The position numbers and the translations under genes are program-made. A stretch of 35,260 nt of DNA. Origin: an uncultured Oscillospiraceae bacterium. GTDB taxonomy: Bacteria; Bacillota; Clostridia; Oscillospirales; Ruminococcaceae. Positions 1-8,248 of the stretch are shown in pieces. The stretch covers positions 1-35,260 of the forward strand of contig CATJLA010000123.1 in assembly GCA_949741215.1 (NCBI GenBank), read 5' to 3'. Position 1 is the stretch's first letter, and every line of letters begins with the position of its first letter. The notes beneath the pieces are model-generated. The model searched no databases. It was given only the letters and a program-made list of their open reading frames with translations, and was not told the DNA's origin.

Positions 1-202
1 AAATGTTGTTGGTATTGTTCTGTTGATACCAACTGATAGTTATCTTCTCCGAGGAATTCACCCCATCGGACACCTCAGGTACATTGGACGAAGAATTTCC
101 CCCGGCAGACGAGGACGGTTCGGAAGTTTGCGAAGGGCTGCAGCCGGCAAGCGCAACAGACGCCAGCAGGATACAGGCCAAAATACGGGCAGTTTTCTTC
201 AT
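1..202 (-). CDS. ABC transporter solute-binding lipoprotein, N-terminal part
   Basis: Only the first 67 codons lie in the window; the gene runs off the left edge. The product starts MKKTARILACILLASVALAG and continues with Cys, a classical lipoprotein signal peptide with LAGC lipobox, so the mature protein should be tethered to the outer face of the membrane. A Ser/Gly/Pro-rich linker follows, then ISWYQQNN, which resembles the first strand of the substrate-binding fold of family 1 binding proteins. GGAGG lies seven bases before the ATG. It is the third gene after two LplB/LplC-type permeases on the same strand, so it most likely delivers an oligosaccharide to them. The substrate cannot be told. 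Confidence 0.8.
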   Translation of the reverse strand, partial: MKKTARILACILLASVALAGCSPSQTSEPSSSAGGNSSSNVPEVSDGVNSSEKITISWYQQNNTNNI

Positions 203-231
203 GTTTTTAACCTCCTGTAAATCGTTTGGTG

Positions 232-263
232 TTGCTTTGCTCCATAAAAAACAGACAAAGCAA
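232..263 (-). other. Intergenic hairpin before the binding-protein gene
   Basis: An 8-bp perfect inverted repeat (TTGCTTTG / CAAAGCAA) encloses 16 bases, between the stop of the LplC-type permease and the ribosome site of the binding protein. There is no T-run after the stem on the minus strand, so it does not look like a terminator. In binding-protein operons such hairpins often mark processing sites that make the binding protein more abundant than the permeases; that role is inference here. Confidence 0.45.
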
Positions 264-298
264 GGTTGCTGTATTGATAGGGCCCACCGGACCCTGGA

Positions 299-1180
299 TC
301 AACCCTTGACAGCGCCAATCATAACGCCTTTTACAAAGTTTTTCTGCAAAAACGGGTAGATACATAAGATCGGTACAGTGGAAACGATAATGGTTGTGTA
401 TTTGATAATTTCAGACATATCCTGCCCGTTAAACGACCCCCAGGTAATCAGCATATCGCCTGTACCGCTGTACACCAGGATTTCACGCAGAATAAGCTGT
501 AACGGGAACTTGCCCCGGTCCCGCAGGTAGAGCATGGCGTCAAACCAGGAGTTCCAGCGGCCAACGCCATAGAACAGCAGCATAACCGAAATGGTGGGCA
601 TGGCCAGCGGAAGCATAATTTTGAACAGGATGGTAAAATCGTTCGCTCCGTCAATACGGGCGGATTCCTCCAGGCTTTCCGGGATTCCCTGAAAGGCGGT
701 GCGCATAATAATGACGTTGGTTGTCCCCACCAAACCCGGCAGGATAACCGATGCCCGCGTACCCATAATGCCCAGCTGGCTCATCATTAGGTAAGTAGGA
801 ATCATGCCGCCTCCAAAAAACATGGTAAACACTACCATGAACATCAGCGGTTTTCTGAGCATAAGCCCTTTGCGGGAAAGGACATAACCAAGCATTACCG
901 TCAGCAGTACACTTAGGGAAGCGCCTACTACCACATAAATAATCGTATTCCCATATCCGGAAAGGATATCCGGGTTCTGAAAGACGATTTTATAACTTTC
1001 AAGCTGGAAGCCCTCGGGCAGCAGGAGCAGGCCGCGGTGAGCCGCCATGTTGGAGGGAAGGCTAAAGGAAGCGCATAAGACATAGTAGAGCGGATAGAGC
1101 ATGATGATCATCAGAACAACCATCAAAGCAGCGTTGGCCACATCAAAAATGCGCTCGCCGATTGTTTCTTGTTTCCTCAT
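299..1180 (-). CDS. Carbohydrate ABC transporter permease, LplC/YtcP type
   Basis: This 293-residue protein is a MalG-type inner-membrane permease. Hydrophobic segments are visible at about residues 15-38, 78-100, 111-135, 143-160, 195-210 and 255-278. The cytoplasmic EAA loop that docks the ATPase reads ESLEESARIDGAND at about 169-181 and ends in KIMLPLAMP. The length suits the LplC/YtcP family, which handles complex oligosaccharides in Firmicutes. AGGAGG precedes the ATG. It begins 12 bases after the LplB-type permease stops and is followed by the binding protein, making a three-gene import operon. No ATPase gene is present here; these systems commonly use a shared MsmX-type ATPase encoded elsewhere. 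Confidence 0.9.
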   Translation of the reverse strand: MRKQETIGERIFDVANAALMVVLMIIMLYPLYYVLCASFSLPSNMAAHRGLLLLPEGFQLESYKIVFQNPDILSGYGNTIIYVVVGASLSVLLTVMLGYVLSRKGLMLRKPLMFMVVFTMFFGGGMIPTYLMMSQLGIMGTRASVILPGLVGTTNVIIMRTAFQGIPESLEESARIDGANDFTILFKIMLPLAMPTISVMLLFYGVGRWNSWFDAMLYLRDRGKFPLQLILREILVYSGTGDMLITWGSFNGQDMSEIIKYTTIIVSTVPILCIYPFLQKNFVKGVMIGAVKG

Positions 1181-1192
1181 AGTTGATCCTCC

Positions 1193-2167
1193 TTACCAAA
1201 AGCTGGTTTCACCGTCGCCGACATGCCGGCTGATCCAATTGGCGAAGATGATCATTGCAAAGTTAATAACCGAGTTAAACAGACCGACTGCAGCACTGTA
1301 ACTGTAGCTGGCCTCTATAATACCCTTGCGGTAAACAAAAGTGGAGATGACGTCAGCCACCTCATAAGTCGCCGCATTATACAGCAGCATAACCTTTTCA
1401 AAGCCGACATTCATCACCTGCCCCATGCGCAGGATCAGCATAATAATAATTGTAGGCGATATTCCCGGCAGGGTGATATGTACCATCTGCTGGAAGCGGC
1501 CCGCACCGTCGATACGCGCAGCTTCATAAAGCGAGTTGTCTATCCCTGTCAGCGCGGCCAGATAGATGATAGAGCCCCAGCCAACCTCCTGCCAGATGCC
1601 GCTGATAATATAAATAGGCCGGAAAAGGTCAGGTTTCATCAAAAGGTTCTGAGCCTGCCCGCCAAACAGCTCTATAATGTAGCTGAAAAGACCTCTCATT
1701 GAGGTAAAGTCCACAAGCATACCGCAGATGATAACGGTAGAAATAAAGTGCGGCAGATAGGTAACTGTTTGAACAGTTCGCTTAAACATTTCCGAGCGGA
1801 TTTCGTTCATAAGCAGCGCTAAAAGGATCGGCGCCGGAAAGCTCCATATAATTGAATAGAGGCTGATGAGCAGTGTATTGCGCAGGATCCGTCCAAAATA
1901 AATGCTTGAGAAAAACTGCTCAAAATATTTGAGACCCGCCCAAGGGCTGCCCAAAATCCCGAGCGTGGGGCTAAAGTCCTTAAAGGCGATGATAGAGCCA
2001 TACATCGGCCAGTAGTGATAGATGATATAATAAAGCAGCGCAGGAAGGGCCATCAAATAGATGTATCGGTTGCGGACAAGGTCCTTGCCCAGCCGTTTCC
2101 AGAAGCCCGAACGGGAGCTTTTGCCTGCCGCAGGCTTTATAGTCGCGATTTGCTGCGTTTGATTCAA
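1193..2167 (-). CDS. Carbohydrate ABC transporter permease, LplB type
   Basis: A 324-residue MalF-type permease with about six membrane segments (first near residues 36-60). The EAA loop reads NSLYEAARIDGAGRF at about 211-225, followed by HITLPGISP. The 30-residue polar N-terminus before the first helix is usual for LplB. The start is TTG: AGGAGG sits eight bases before it, whereas an ATG in another frame five bases upstream is only two bases from the ribosome site. It heads the permease-permease-binding protein operon, 300 bp downstream of the AraC-type regulator. A likely regulator is the neighbouring membrane AraC protein, by context. Confidence 0.9.
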   Translation of the reverse strand: MNQTQQIATIKPAAGKSSRSGFWKRLGKDLVRNRYIYLMALPALLYYIIYHYWPMYGSIIAFKDFSPTLGILGSPWAGLKYFEQFFSSIYFGRILRNTLLISLYSIIWSFPAPILLALLMNEIRSEMFKRTVQTVTYLPHFISTVIICGMLVDFTSMRGLFSYIIELFGGQAQNLLMKPDLFRPIYIISGIWQEVGWGSIIYLAALTGIDNSLYEAARIDGAGRFQQMVHITLPGISPTIIIMLILRMGQVMNVGFEKVMLLYNAATYEVADVISTFVYRKGIIEASYSYSAAVGLFNSVINFAMIIFANWISRHVGDGETSFW

Positions 2168-2233
2168 GCTGCATTCCTCCTGACAGTTTTTAATGGTTTA
2201 CCTTGCGGGCATTTTCCTACCGGCAACGAAACG

Positions 2234-2262
2234 ATACTATTTTTTTGACATTTTGTACAGAA
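2234..2262 (-). promoter_or_regulatory. Candidate sigma-A promoter of the ABC importer operon
   Basis: On the minus strand TTCTGT and TAGTAT are separated by 17 bases, about 65 bases before the LplB-type start codon. Only a moderate match to consensus, as expected for a promoter needing an activator such as the adjacent AraC-type protein. The segment 2263-2400 shows no gene and no other signal I can name. Confidence 0.35.
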
Positions 2263-2404
2263 TCAATCGTTCATTTTATATACTTTTTCTCAGTTTCCAT
2301 AAGATCCGATTTTTCATGTTTATTTTTTCAGGTGCCGCTAAATCCCATTTTTATGCGGTTTTACCGTTTTGACGAAAGTGACCGAAATATAACCCCAAGC
2401 AACC

Positions 2405-2450
2405 AAAAAAGCGCCGTCAAACAGGAATATTCCTGTTTGACGGCGCTTTT
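2405..2450 (-). terminator. Strong terminator after the AraC-type gene (bidirectional)
   Basis: A perfect 36-bp palindrome at 2411-2446 (arms GCGCCGTCAAACAGG) is flanked by six A on the left and four T on the right, so it reads as an intrinsic terminator on both strands. On the minus strand it lies just after the stop of the AraC-type regulator and separates that transcript from the importer operon. Confidence 0.9.
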
Positions 2451-2463
2451 GGCCGCTGGCTAT

Positions 2464-4668
2464 TTACAGATGGTTTTGTTCCTCCCGGTATTGTCCTGGC
2501 GTCATTCCACAGTACTTTTTAAAGTTGCGGATAAGCACTGCACCGCCCGAATAGCCGGCGCGCCGAGCAATTTCCTCCACCCCAAGGGCGGTATCACGCA
2601 GCAGCTCCTTTGCTTTCTGGGTTCGAACCCGGTTGAGGAAAACAATAAAATTCTCCCCCTGCTGCTCCTTAAAATAGCCGGAAAGGTAGTTCGGATTAAG
2701 CCCAAAGGCGGAAGCCACCGAGTTCAAGCTTAGATTAGGGTCGGCACTGTTAAGCACAATGTGGGCGGCAATCCGTTCAATCATCTGTCCTTCTTTTTTG
2801 TGGCTGTTGATGTAGATGCAGATCGAATAAAACATACCGCGCAGCATGGCTTCCATATCCTGTAGGTTGCTGCAAGAGATAATTTTTGTATAAGGGTCCT
2901 CACCGCCAAAAATCCTGTTTACACTGTAACCCAGCGTGTTAAGAACCTTGATGGCAGTTCCCATCAGGTTAAACAGCAAACAGGTGGATACCTCCGGCTC
3001 AAGGGAGGATTTTACAAAATTTTCCAAAACAATCGTATCCAGTATCTGGTTTACGTTTTTCAGGTTGCCGGATTTTACGCTGTCAATCAGGCGCATCTCC
3101 ATTTCAGGGGGATAATAGTAAACCCCTTTTTCGGCTTGCCCGTCCCCGGCAAAAACAACTCCTCCGGGATAACGGATAAGCTGCTGCTCCAGCGCGCGCA
3201 CACATCCAACATACTGCTCAGGAATCTGCTCCGGATCTCCATCGCAAAAGCTGGCGGCTGCTGTAATGGTAATGCCAAAGGTATGGTATGCGTAGTCACA
3301 AAGCTTTGCCAAACGCCGATACTCTACATTTTTATCACAGGACGAAAGATTTACAAGGACGCCAATGCGCCCAAGACCAATCTCGGCACAAAAGGCAGCA
3401 CTCCCGTCCTTGTAAAGCTCTTCGATATATTCTATCAAATACAGCGCGGTCCAGCCCTCCTCCGCCGGAATTTGTCCGCTGGGTGAAAGAAGCACGATAT
3501 AATATTCTGGATAGAGAAACTGAAGGCAGCCAGCAACCTTATCCTGTTTGGTCAGCCCATCCACCGGCAGGATGCCCTGAAAAATCTGATTTAACAGCTT
3601 ACCGCGCAGCAACGGCAGGTATTTCGTCAGCGTTTCCCGAATATTGTTATACTCGTCAATAGCACGTGCGCTTGCCTCGCTGATGATCTCAAATTCGTTG
3701 CGTCCGCTTGTCCCTTCAATCTGCATCCGCCGGCTGATCGATGCCGCAATGCTTCCTATAGGACTAAAGCTGTGCCTTGCAAGCACAATACAAACCACCA
3801 CGCCCCCCAATAAGAGAAATACCACCAGCGAGAGGGTCAGCATATCGCTTGCCTGCTCAATAAAAGCGTTTTCCGGAAGGATAAAATAGTAAAGCCACTC
3901 GTTCTCCCTGCTGGCAAGAGAGGAAACTGTATAGGCCGTACTATCCAGTGAAAGACTGCTAAAAGTCATCCCGGAGGTAAGGGTGGCGGAATCCTGCGCG
4001 CCGCCAATCGCAAACAGAATTTGGCCGCTTTCCTGCTCGCAAACAGCTATCAGGCTATCGTCCAGCGAGCGAATATTCTGCATCAGCTCCTGGATAAAGC
4101 TGCCGTCCACATTAAGGATGATATAAATATTGCTGCCATAAGAAACTGGGCAAATGGTGCTGAAAATTTGCTCATGCATGAGATAGAGCCGGTCGTCAAG
4201 CCCGTCAAAAAGCGTTTGCCAGCTCTCCTTATCCCAATAGGCATAGTCCGCATATTCAATAAATTTGTCAAGGGTATCATAATAGCTCACATTGGATATC
4301 ACCCTGCCCGTTTGCGCATTAAACAGGCAGATAGAATCAATAAAGTCATAAATGGAAACATATTCCGCCATAGTTTTAATCGTTTGAACCACCTGGTAGC
4401 GCTCCCCGGCAGGAAGAGACGGCGCGTCAAGGTGGATGGAGGAAATATTGGGATCAAAAAGCAGATGGAGCATAATTTTGTTTACGCTTTTCATCTTTTC
4501 ATCAAAAGAGCTTCGAATCTGGCGAAGGATCACTTGGCTGTAAATTTCCTCTTGGGCATTGGAAAAACGTGAAAAACCGCCGAATTCCACTACCGCTATA
4601 ATAACGGCAACCAGTAAAATGGCAAAATTAGATGCCACCAAGCTCCGATACACGCTTTTGCTTTTCAA
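2464..4668 (-). CDS. Membrane-bound AraC-family sensor-regulator
   Basis: The 734-residue product has a membrane segment at about residues 10-29, an extracellular sensor region of about 240 residues, a second membrane segment at about 276-298, a cytoplasmic middle region, and a C-terminal AraC/XylS DNA-binding domain from about 632 (LSLNSVASAFGLNPNYLSGY, then a second helix-turn-helix and the GMTPGQYRE signature). The layout is that of large one-component AraC regulators that control neighbouring sugar importers, with a Cache-like outer domain. The start is TTG, with GGAGGGG eight bases upstream. Predicted role: sense an extracellular saccharide and activate the downstream importer genes. The ligand is unknown. 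Confidence 0.88.
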   Translation of the reverse strand: MKSKSVYRSLVASNFAILLVAVIIAVVEFGGFSRFSNAQEEIYSQVILRQIRSSFDEKMKSVNKIMLHLLFDPNISSIHLDAPSLPAGERYQVVQTIKTMAEYVSIYDFIDSICLFNAQTGRVISNVSYYDTLDKFIEYADYAYWDKESWQTLFDGLDDRLYLMHEQIFSTICPVSYGSNIYIILNVDGSFIQELMQNIRSLDDSLIAVCEQESGQILFAIGGAQDSATLTSGMTFSSLSLDSTAYTVSSLASRENEWLYYFILPENAFIEQASDMLTLSLVVFLLLGGVVVCIVLARHSFSPIGSIAASISRRMQIEGTSGRNEFEIISEASARAIDEYNNIRETLTKYLPLLRGKLLNQIFQGILPVDGLTKQDKVAGCLQFLYPEYYIVLLSPSGQIPAEEGWTALYLIEYIEELYKDGSAAFCAEIGLGRIGVLVNLSSCDKNVEYRRLAKLCDYAYHTFGITITAAASFCDGDPEQIPEQYVGCVRALEQQLIRYPGGVVFAGDGQAEKGVYYYPPEMEMRLIDSVKSGNLKNVNQILDTIVLENFVKSSLEPEVSTCLLFNLMGTAIKVLNTLGYSVNRIFGGEDPYTKIISCSNLQDMEAMLRGMFYSICIYINSHKKEGQMIERIAAHIVLNSADPNLSLNSVASAFGLNPNYLSGYFKEQQGENFIVFLNRVRTQKAKELLRDTALGVEEIARRAGYSGGAVLIRNFKKYCGMTPGQYREEQNHL

Positions 4669-4694
4669 CCCAAAACCCCTCCTTCGGCTCTGTT

Positions 4695-4733
4695 AAAAAA
4701 GAAAGCAGACCGTTCCTAAAACAGTCTGCTTTC
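4695..4733 (-). terminator. Terminator of the tRNA-Ser transcript
   Basis: On the minus strand GAAAGCAGAC and GTCTGCTTTC form a 10-bp stem followed by six T, just after the CCA end of the first tRNA-Ser gene. It lies only 26 bases before the TTG start of the AraC-type regulator, leaving almost no room for a separate promoter. Confidence 0.85.
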
Positions 4734-4739
4734 TCATCA

Positions 4740-4829
4740 TGGCGGAGAAAGAGGGATTTGAACCCTCGCGACCGTTTCCAGCCCTACTCCCTTAGCAGGG
4801 GAGCCCCTTCACCACTTGGGTATTTCTCC
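4740..4829 (-). tRNA. tRNA-Ser (anticodon GCU)
   Basis: A 90-nt class II tRNA with encoded CCA. The acceptor stem pairs GGAGAAA with TTTCTCC, the discriminator is G, the T loop reads GTTCAAATC, and the anticodon loop CTGCTAA carries GCT. A long variable arm (GTAGGGCTGGAAACGGTCGC region) confirms serine identity. It decodes AGC/AGU. It shares the promoter at 4983-5011 with the following tRNA-Ser. Confidence 0.96.
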
Positions 4830-4869
4830 AAACCTATTTACACTGCATAAACCGCCTAACCGAGGAAGT

Positions 4870-4958
4870 TGGCGGAGAGGGTGGGATTCGAACCCACGGC
4901 TCTTTGACGAGTCACTGGTTTTCAAGACCAGCTCCTTAAACCGCTCGGACACCTCTCC
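4870..4958 (-). tRNA. tRNA-Ser (anticodon UGA)
   Basis: An 89-nt class II tRNA with encoded CCA. The acceptor stem pairs GGAGAGG with CCTCTCC, the D loop contains GAGCGGTTTAAGG, the anticodon loop CTTGAAA carries TGA, and the long variable arm pairs GACTC with GAG(C). It decodes UCA and probably other UCN codons. It is the first gene of the two-tRNA transcript. Confidence 0.96.
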
Positions 4959-4982
4959 GTGTCAGTTTATGTAGCGTAAATA

Positions 4983-5011
4983 ATCATAACACAACCCGCC
5001 CCGGTTGTCAA
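4983..5011 (-). promoter_or_regulatory. Sigma-A promoter of the tRNA-Ser pair
   Basis: On the minus strand a perfect TTGACA and TATGAT are exactly 17 bases apart, with the -10 box ending about 24 bases before the first tRNA. The sequence between -10 and the tRNA is AT-rich. This is the strongest promoter by consensus in the window. Confidence 0.88.
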
Positions 5012-5088
5012 GCAATAGTTTGTAAATTACCAGGACGTCCCGCAATTTTTTTGTCAGATCGTTTTTTCCAAAGGCATCAAAGCAGCCC

Positions 5089-5331
5089 TTATTCCTCAGA
5101 GGAAGAGCTGCTCTCAGAGGAATCGCTCTCCTCCTCCGGCTCAGCGCTTTCCGAAGAGCTTTCCTCCTCATCTATAGGACGAATTACCTCCAACGCCTCG
5201 CCATTTTCACCAATCAAAGTCAGGGTAGCGCCAGAGGCGGAGTAATCATTGGTTTTACGGCAGCCTGCCATTGCGGTAACAGCCAGCAGCAGCGCGGCAG
5301 CCAAAGCCGCTAATCTTCTTTTATTCATCAT
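5089..5331 (-). CDS. Small Ser/Glu-rich lipoprotein
   Basis: An 80-residue protein with a lipoprotein signal peptide (basic MMNKRR, hydrophobic core, MAGC lipobox with Cys at residue 24). A middle stretch (ATLTLIGENGEALEVIRPI, about 35-53) looks like one small folded hairpin, and the last 27 residues are almost only Ser and Glu. It should be anchored outside the membrane. GGAGG lies before the start and a good promoter lies at 5373-5402, so it is probably a single-gene unit. No family recognised. The acidic low-complexity tail resembles linkers in other exported proteins of this window, yet here it is terminal. Confidence 0.75.
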   Translation of the reverse strand: MMNKRRLAALAAALLLAVTAMAGCRKTNDYSASGATLTLIGENGEALEVIRPIDEEESSSESAEPEEESDSSESSSSSEE

Positions 5332-5372
5332 AACATCCTCCGTTTTGCGTCGTTTTCCCTTAAACTGAGCCT

Positions 5373-5402
5373 ATTATAGCACAAAACATCCTTGTTTTCC
5401 AA
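5373..5402 (-). promoter_or_regulatory. Promoter of the small lipoprotein gene
   Basis: On the minus strand TTGGAA, 18 bases, then TATAAT preceded by TG (TGCTATAAT, an extended -10). It ends about 40 bases before the lipoprotein start. Confidence 0.65.
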
Positions 5403-5474
5403 CAATTTTTCTTTCCAATAAAAGCTGCGGTATTTTAGTTGGATAGGGGAAATACAGCTTTTGAGTAAAATCAA

Positions 5475-5497
5475 GCCTTGCCCCATTTTGACAAGGC
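5475..5497 (-). terminator. Weak terminator candidate after the prmA-rsmE operon
   Basis: On the minus strand GCCTTG and CAAGGC flank an 11-base loop and are followed by TTGATTTT, 20 bases beyond the stop of the last operon gene. The stem is short and the T-run is interrupted, so the call is tentative. Confidence 0.35.
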
Positions 5498-5516
5498 ATG
5501 GCCCCAAAAAATTTTT

Positions 5517-6077
5517 TTATTGAGGCAACACGCACTCCAGCATAAAACGATGCGCTTCGTCCCCGCTGCCCAAATAACTGACCGACACCCCGGGAAAATA
5601 TCCGCTGTAGGCCAGCTGCTGACGAAATTCCTCCCCCTGCTGCAGGGTTTCGGTTTCGATCGTGATGTGCATTTCCCCGCTGTCAAAGGCCACCTTTTTA
5701 ATATCCGCCCCCTTGGGCAAAAAGGTGGTGGCCGCCAAATAATGGGTTGCTAAATCCCGGGGGATATTCTCAAACCGAATCCAGGCATCCGCCGCACCCA
5801 GGCCATAAGCCACCGTAAACTGTACCTGCGCCGTCAGCAGCTCCGTATCTACAGCGCGAACAAGCTCGGTGCCCCGGGCAATGGCGTTCCCCGCGGCGGA
5901 GTTCTGTAAAAGCCGGCTGCCGGGGCCTTTCATCCAGCGGGCGGCAAGGCTTGCGCAGCAAATGGATAAAGCCAGCAGCAGCGCCGGAATCACTTTTTCC
6001 CAAACCACATGGTCAGCGCCTGTTTTTTCTTTTATCAGGACGTCGCTGCGGCCGATATTCTCCCGCATTTCCTCCAC
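5517..6077 (-). CDS. Unknown membrane-anchored protein
   Basis: A 186-residue protein with a short cytoplasmic start, one membrane segment at about residues 27-46 (IPALLLALSICCASLAA), and an extracellular or periplasm-side remainder of about 140 residues rich in beta-type segments (ADAWIRFENIPRDL, KVAFDSGEMHITIETETL). The single N-terminal helix followed by a mixed domain is reminiscent of assembly proteins of the PilN kind, but I see no diagnostic motif. Start is GTG with AGGAGG nine bases upstream; a later ATG is too close to its own GGAGG. It is the last gene of the minus-strand run after a GNAT enzyme, 44 bases apart. Function not known. Confidence 0.6.
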   Translation of the reverse strand: MEEMRENIGRSDVLIKEKTGADHVVWEKVIPALLLALSICCASLAARWMKGPGSRLLQNSAAGNAIARGTELVRAVDTELLTAQVQFTVAYGLGAADAWIRFENIPRDLATHYLAATTFLPKGADIKKVAFDSGEMHITIETETLQQGEEFRQQLAYSGYFPGVSVSYLGSGDEAHRFMLECVLPQ

Positions 6078-6121
6078 AGGCTTTTCCTCCTTTCCGCCTT
6101 TTCCCTTTTAGGAGGGGCCGG

Positions 6122-6544
6122 TTACAGAACTTTTTCCATCAACAGCTCCTCTTCCTCCCGGTACCCCAAGGACCGATACAACGCTTGCCCCGGCAGATTT
6201 TCCTTTCCGGTTTGCAATACAAAATGGTCAACAGCATAGCGGTCCGCACAGATCTGTTCTGCAAATGCAATCATTCTGCTGGCAAGCTTTCTGCGCCGGC
6301 AGCGCTCCGTCACAAACACCTCGGTAATCTCCCCAAAGCATTCCCGGTAACAAAATGACCTTTTTATCTGAACGCACACAAACCCCGCCAGGCCGCCCTC
6401 CTGCTCCGCTACCACCACAACCTCCTGCCGGTTATGGAGCAGAGAGTCCTGGATACTCTCCAAGCTGGTATTCCCGCTGCCGTTAAACTGCTCATTCAGC
6501 AGCCACAGCTGCTCTGCGTCCTCCAAAACGGCCTGCCGCACCAA
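6122..6544 (-). CDS. GNAT-family N-acetyltransferase
   Basis: A 140-residue single-domain acetyltransferase, the usual length for the family. The N-terminal VRQAVLEDAEQLWLLNEQF, the central strand GLAGFVCVQI, the acetyl-CoA strand and loop EVFVTERCRRRKLASRMIAFAEQI (about 75-98) and the closing ALYRSLGYREEEELLMEKVL are all present. In the CoA-binding loop the usual R-x-x-G-x-A has Lys in place of Gly (RRRKLA), a deviation that may weaken but need not abolish binding. The start is TTG, eight to nine bases after GGAGG. It lies 38 bases after the VanY-like gene. Substrate unknown; small cytosolic amines or N-termini are typical. Confidence 0.8.
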   Translation of the reverse strand: MVRQAVLEDAEQLWLLNEQFNGSGNTSLESIQDSLLHNRQEVVVVAEQEGGLAGFVCVQIKRSFCYRECFGEITEVFVTERCRRRKLASRMIAFAEQICADRYAVDHFVLQTGKENLPGQALYRSLGYREEEELLMEKVL

Positions 6545-6582
6545 AACGGTCCGCCTCCTTCCTCCCTAGTAACCACGGCTGC

Positions 6583-7437
6583 TTATTCCTCCTGCAGCCA
6601 CTGGATGTACTCCTCCAGGCAGAAGCCCTTTTCCTCCATCAGCTTGGCGTTTTCCACCCCTACATACCGGTAGTGCCAAGGCTCATAGGTGATGCCAGTG
6701 ATCTCCTGCTTGTCCTTGGGGTACCGCAGCACAAAGCCATAATCGCTGCAATGGGTGGAAAGCCAGGTAAAGGAGTCAAACTGCTCAAACTCATGCATTA
6801 AATCCCCGTACTGCAGATCATAATCGGTGGAAACCACATCAATGCACAGGCCCGCATTATGCTCGCTGGTCCAGGGGGGAGCCACCCAGTGGCCGGCCTC
6901 AATGGCGGCGTCCTCTTCCGAATATCCCAGGGCCATATAGTTTTCAATCTGCCGGTTGTACAGGTACTCGCTGCGTTCCACGGTGCGATAGGTGGAAACC
7001 ACCCGCAAAGAATGCCCCGCTGCGCGTCCGTCCGCCAGCATTTGCTTTAACTCCTCTACAGCCCGGGCGTCAAAGGTAAAGTCCCCCTCCACCACTGCTT
7101 TTTCAAAGTGGTAATCCTCCGGCAGCAGGTGTTCCGGGTTGATCAGCCGCAGCTTCCAGTCGGTTGGGGAATAGGCGGGCTTTTGCTCCTTTTCCGGCTC
7201 AGAGGACGAACTTTCCTCCGGCAAGCTTTCCGGCAGCAGCGACGAAGCGGAGGCCGAGGTCCCACTCTCCGAGCTGCTTTCCTCCGGCGACACTGTCAAA
7301 GGAACAGAGGAGGAAAGGGAAGAGCTGCTCTCCTGTGAGGAGGAAGAGCTCTCCGCCATAATATCCTCATGGAACACGGCAAAATAGGTACCGGCCACCG
7401 CCAGCACCATCATCAACAGCACCACTGCATACTTCAT
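6583..7437 (-). CDS. VanY-like D-Ala-D-Ala carboxypeptidase (peptidase M15)
   Basis: This 284-residue exported enzyme should trim the terminal D-Ala from peptidoglycan stem peptides. An N-terminal membrane anchor (residues 3-22) is followed by a 60-residue Ser/Glu-rich linker (about 29-85) and the M15 catalytic domain. Zinc and catalytic motifs are clear: SEHNAGLCID at 191-200 (zinc His193, Asp200) and EPWHYRYVG at 252-260 (catalytic Glu252, zinc His255). The ATG overlaps the TGA of rsmE (ATGA), so translation is probably coupled. There is no vancomycin-resistance cluster nearby, so a cell-wall maintenance role is more likely than resistance. Confidence 0.88.
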   Translation of the reverse strand: MKYAVVLLMMVLAVAGTYFAVFHEDIMAESSSSSQESSSSLSSSVPLTVSPEESSSESGTSASASSLLPESLPEESSSSEPEKEQKPAYSPTDWKLRLINPEHLLPEDYHFEKAVVEGDFTFDARAVEELKQMLADGRAAGHSLRVVSTYRTVERSEYLYNRQIENYMALGYSEEDAAIEAGHWVAPPWTSEHNAGLCIDVVSTDYDLQYGDLMHEFEQFDSFTWLSTHCSDYGFVLRYPKDKQEITGITYEPWHYRYVGVENAKLMEEKGFCLEEYIQWLQEE

Positions 7438-8186
7438 AGCACAACACCCTGCTTTCCCGGGGAATCCATATCCCCCTGTTCATATAAAATCATAGCCAGC
7501 GCCGCCAGGGGCGCGGTTTCACACCGTAAAATCCGGGGCCCCAGCGTTGCGGCGGGGATTCCCAGCTCCATCGCCTGCGCGGCTTCCTCCGGGCTAAAGC
7601 CGCCCTCGCTGCCGATCAAAACGGCAATTTCCCGCACATCCGGGGCAAGCAGCTGCCGCAAAGGGGCAGTGCCCTGCTCATAAAATAAAATGCCCCGCTG
7701 GGCTGCCGCTATCCGCTTCAGCGCTTCCCCAAAGCCGATCAGCGGCTCTATTTTCGGAATCATCCCTCTGCCGCACTGCTTTGCCGCTTCTTCGCTGATC
7801 TTCTGATACCGCAGCAGCTTTTTCTCAAAGCTTTTGGCATCCGGACGGGAAACACACCGGCTTGTCAGTACAGGAACAACGGCGGTTACTCCCAGTTCCA
7901 CCGCCTTTTGGATAATCCACTCCATTTTGTCCCCCTTAGGCAGCGCCTGATAAAGGGTAATTTTTGTAGCAGGCTCACTGCGGCAGGGAATGCCCTCCTC
8001 CAGCTGTACCTCCACCTGCTGGGGCGTAACCAAGGATAACGTACCGGGGTAATCGGTGCCGTTTCCGCTGCACACCGTTACCGGCTCTCCCGCCTTCATC
8101 CGCAGGGATAAGGCAATATGCCTGGCATCCTCCCCGGTGATCACCGCCAGGTCTCCGGCAATCTGTTCTGTAAAAAAACGGGGCAT
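7434..8186 (-). CDS. rsmE: 16S rRNA (uracil1498-N3)-methyltransferase RsmE
   Basis: The 250-residue length and order of motifs match RsmE: an N-terminal PUA-like barrel (residues 1-70), KMEWIIQKAVELGV at 87-100, and the SPOUT trefoil-knot AdoMet site with IGSEGGFSPEE at 191-201 and LGPRILRCETA at 215-225. It methylates U1498 in helix 44 of 16S rRNA. GGGAGG precedes the ATG. It follows prmA by 62 bases and overlaps the VanY-like gene by four bases; the prmA-rsmE pairing is common in Firmicutes. Confidence 0.96.
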   Translation of the reverse strand: MPRFFTEQIAGDLAVITGEDARHIALSLRMKAGEPVTVCSGNGTDYPGTLSLVTPQQVEVQLEEGIPCRSEPATKITLYQALPKGDKMEWIIQKAVELGVTAVVPVLTSRCVSRPDAKSFEKKLLRYQKISEEAAKQCGRGMIPKIEPLIGFGEALKRIAAAQRGILFYEQGTAPLRQLLAPDVREIAVLIGSEGGFSPEEAAQAMELGIPAATLGPRILRCETAPLAALAMILYEQGDMDSPGKQGVVL

Positions 8187-8248
8187 AAGTACCTCCCACA
8201 GCAGCTTCGTCCCCTAAACAAGCTTTTGGGACAAGACCGCCTCCCACA

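Noticed and set aside
6583-7437. Vancomycin resistance (vanY)
   Set aside because: Only an M15 carboxypeptidase is present; there are no vanHAX or vanRS genes nearby.
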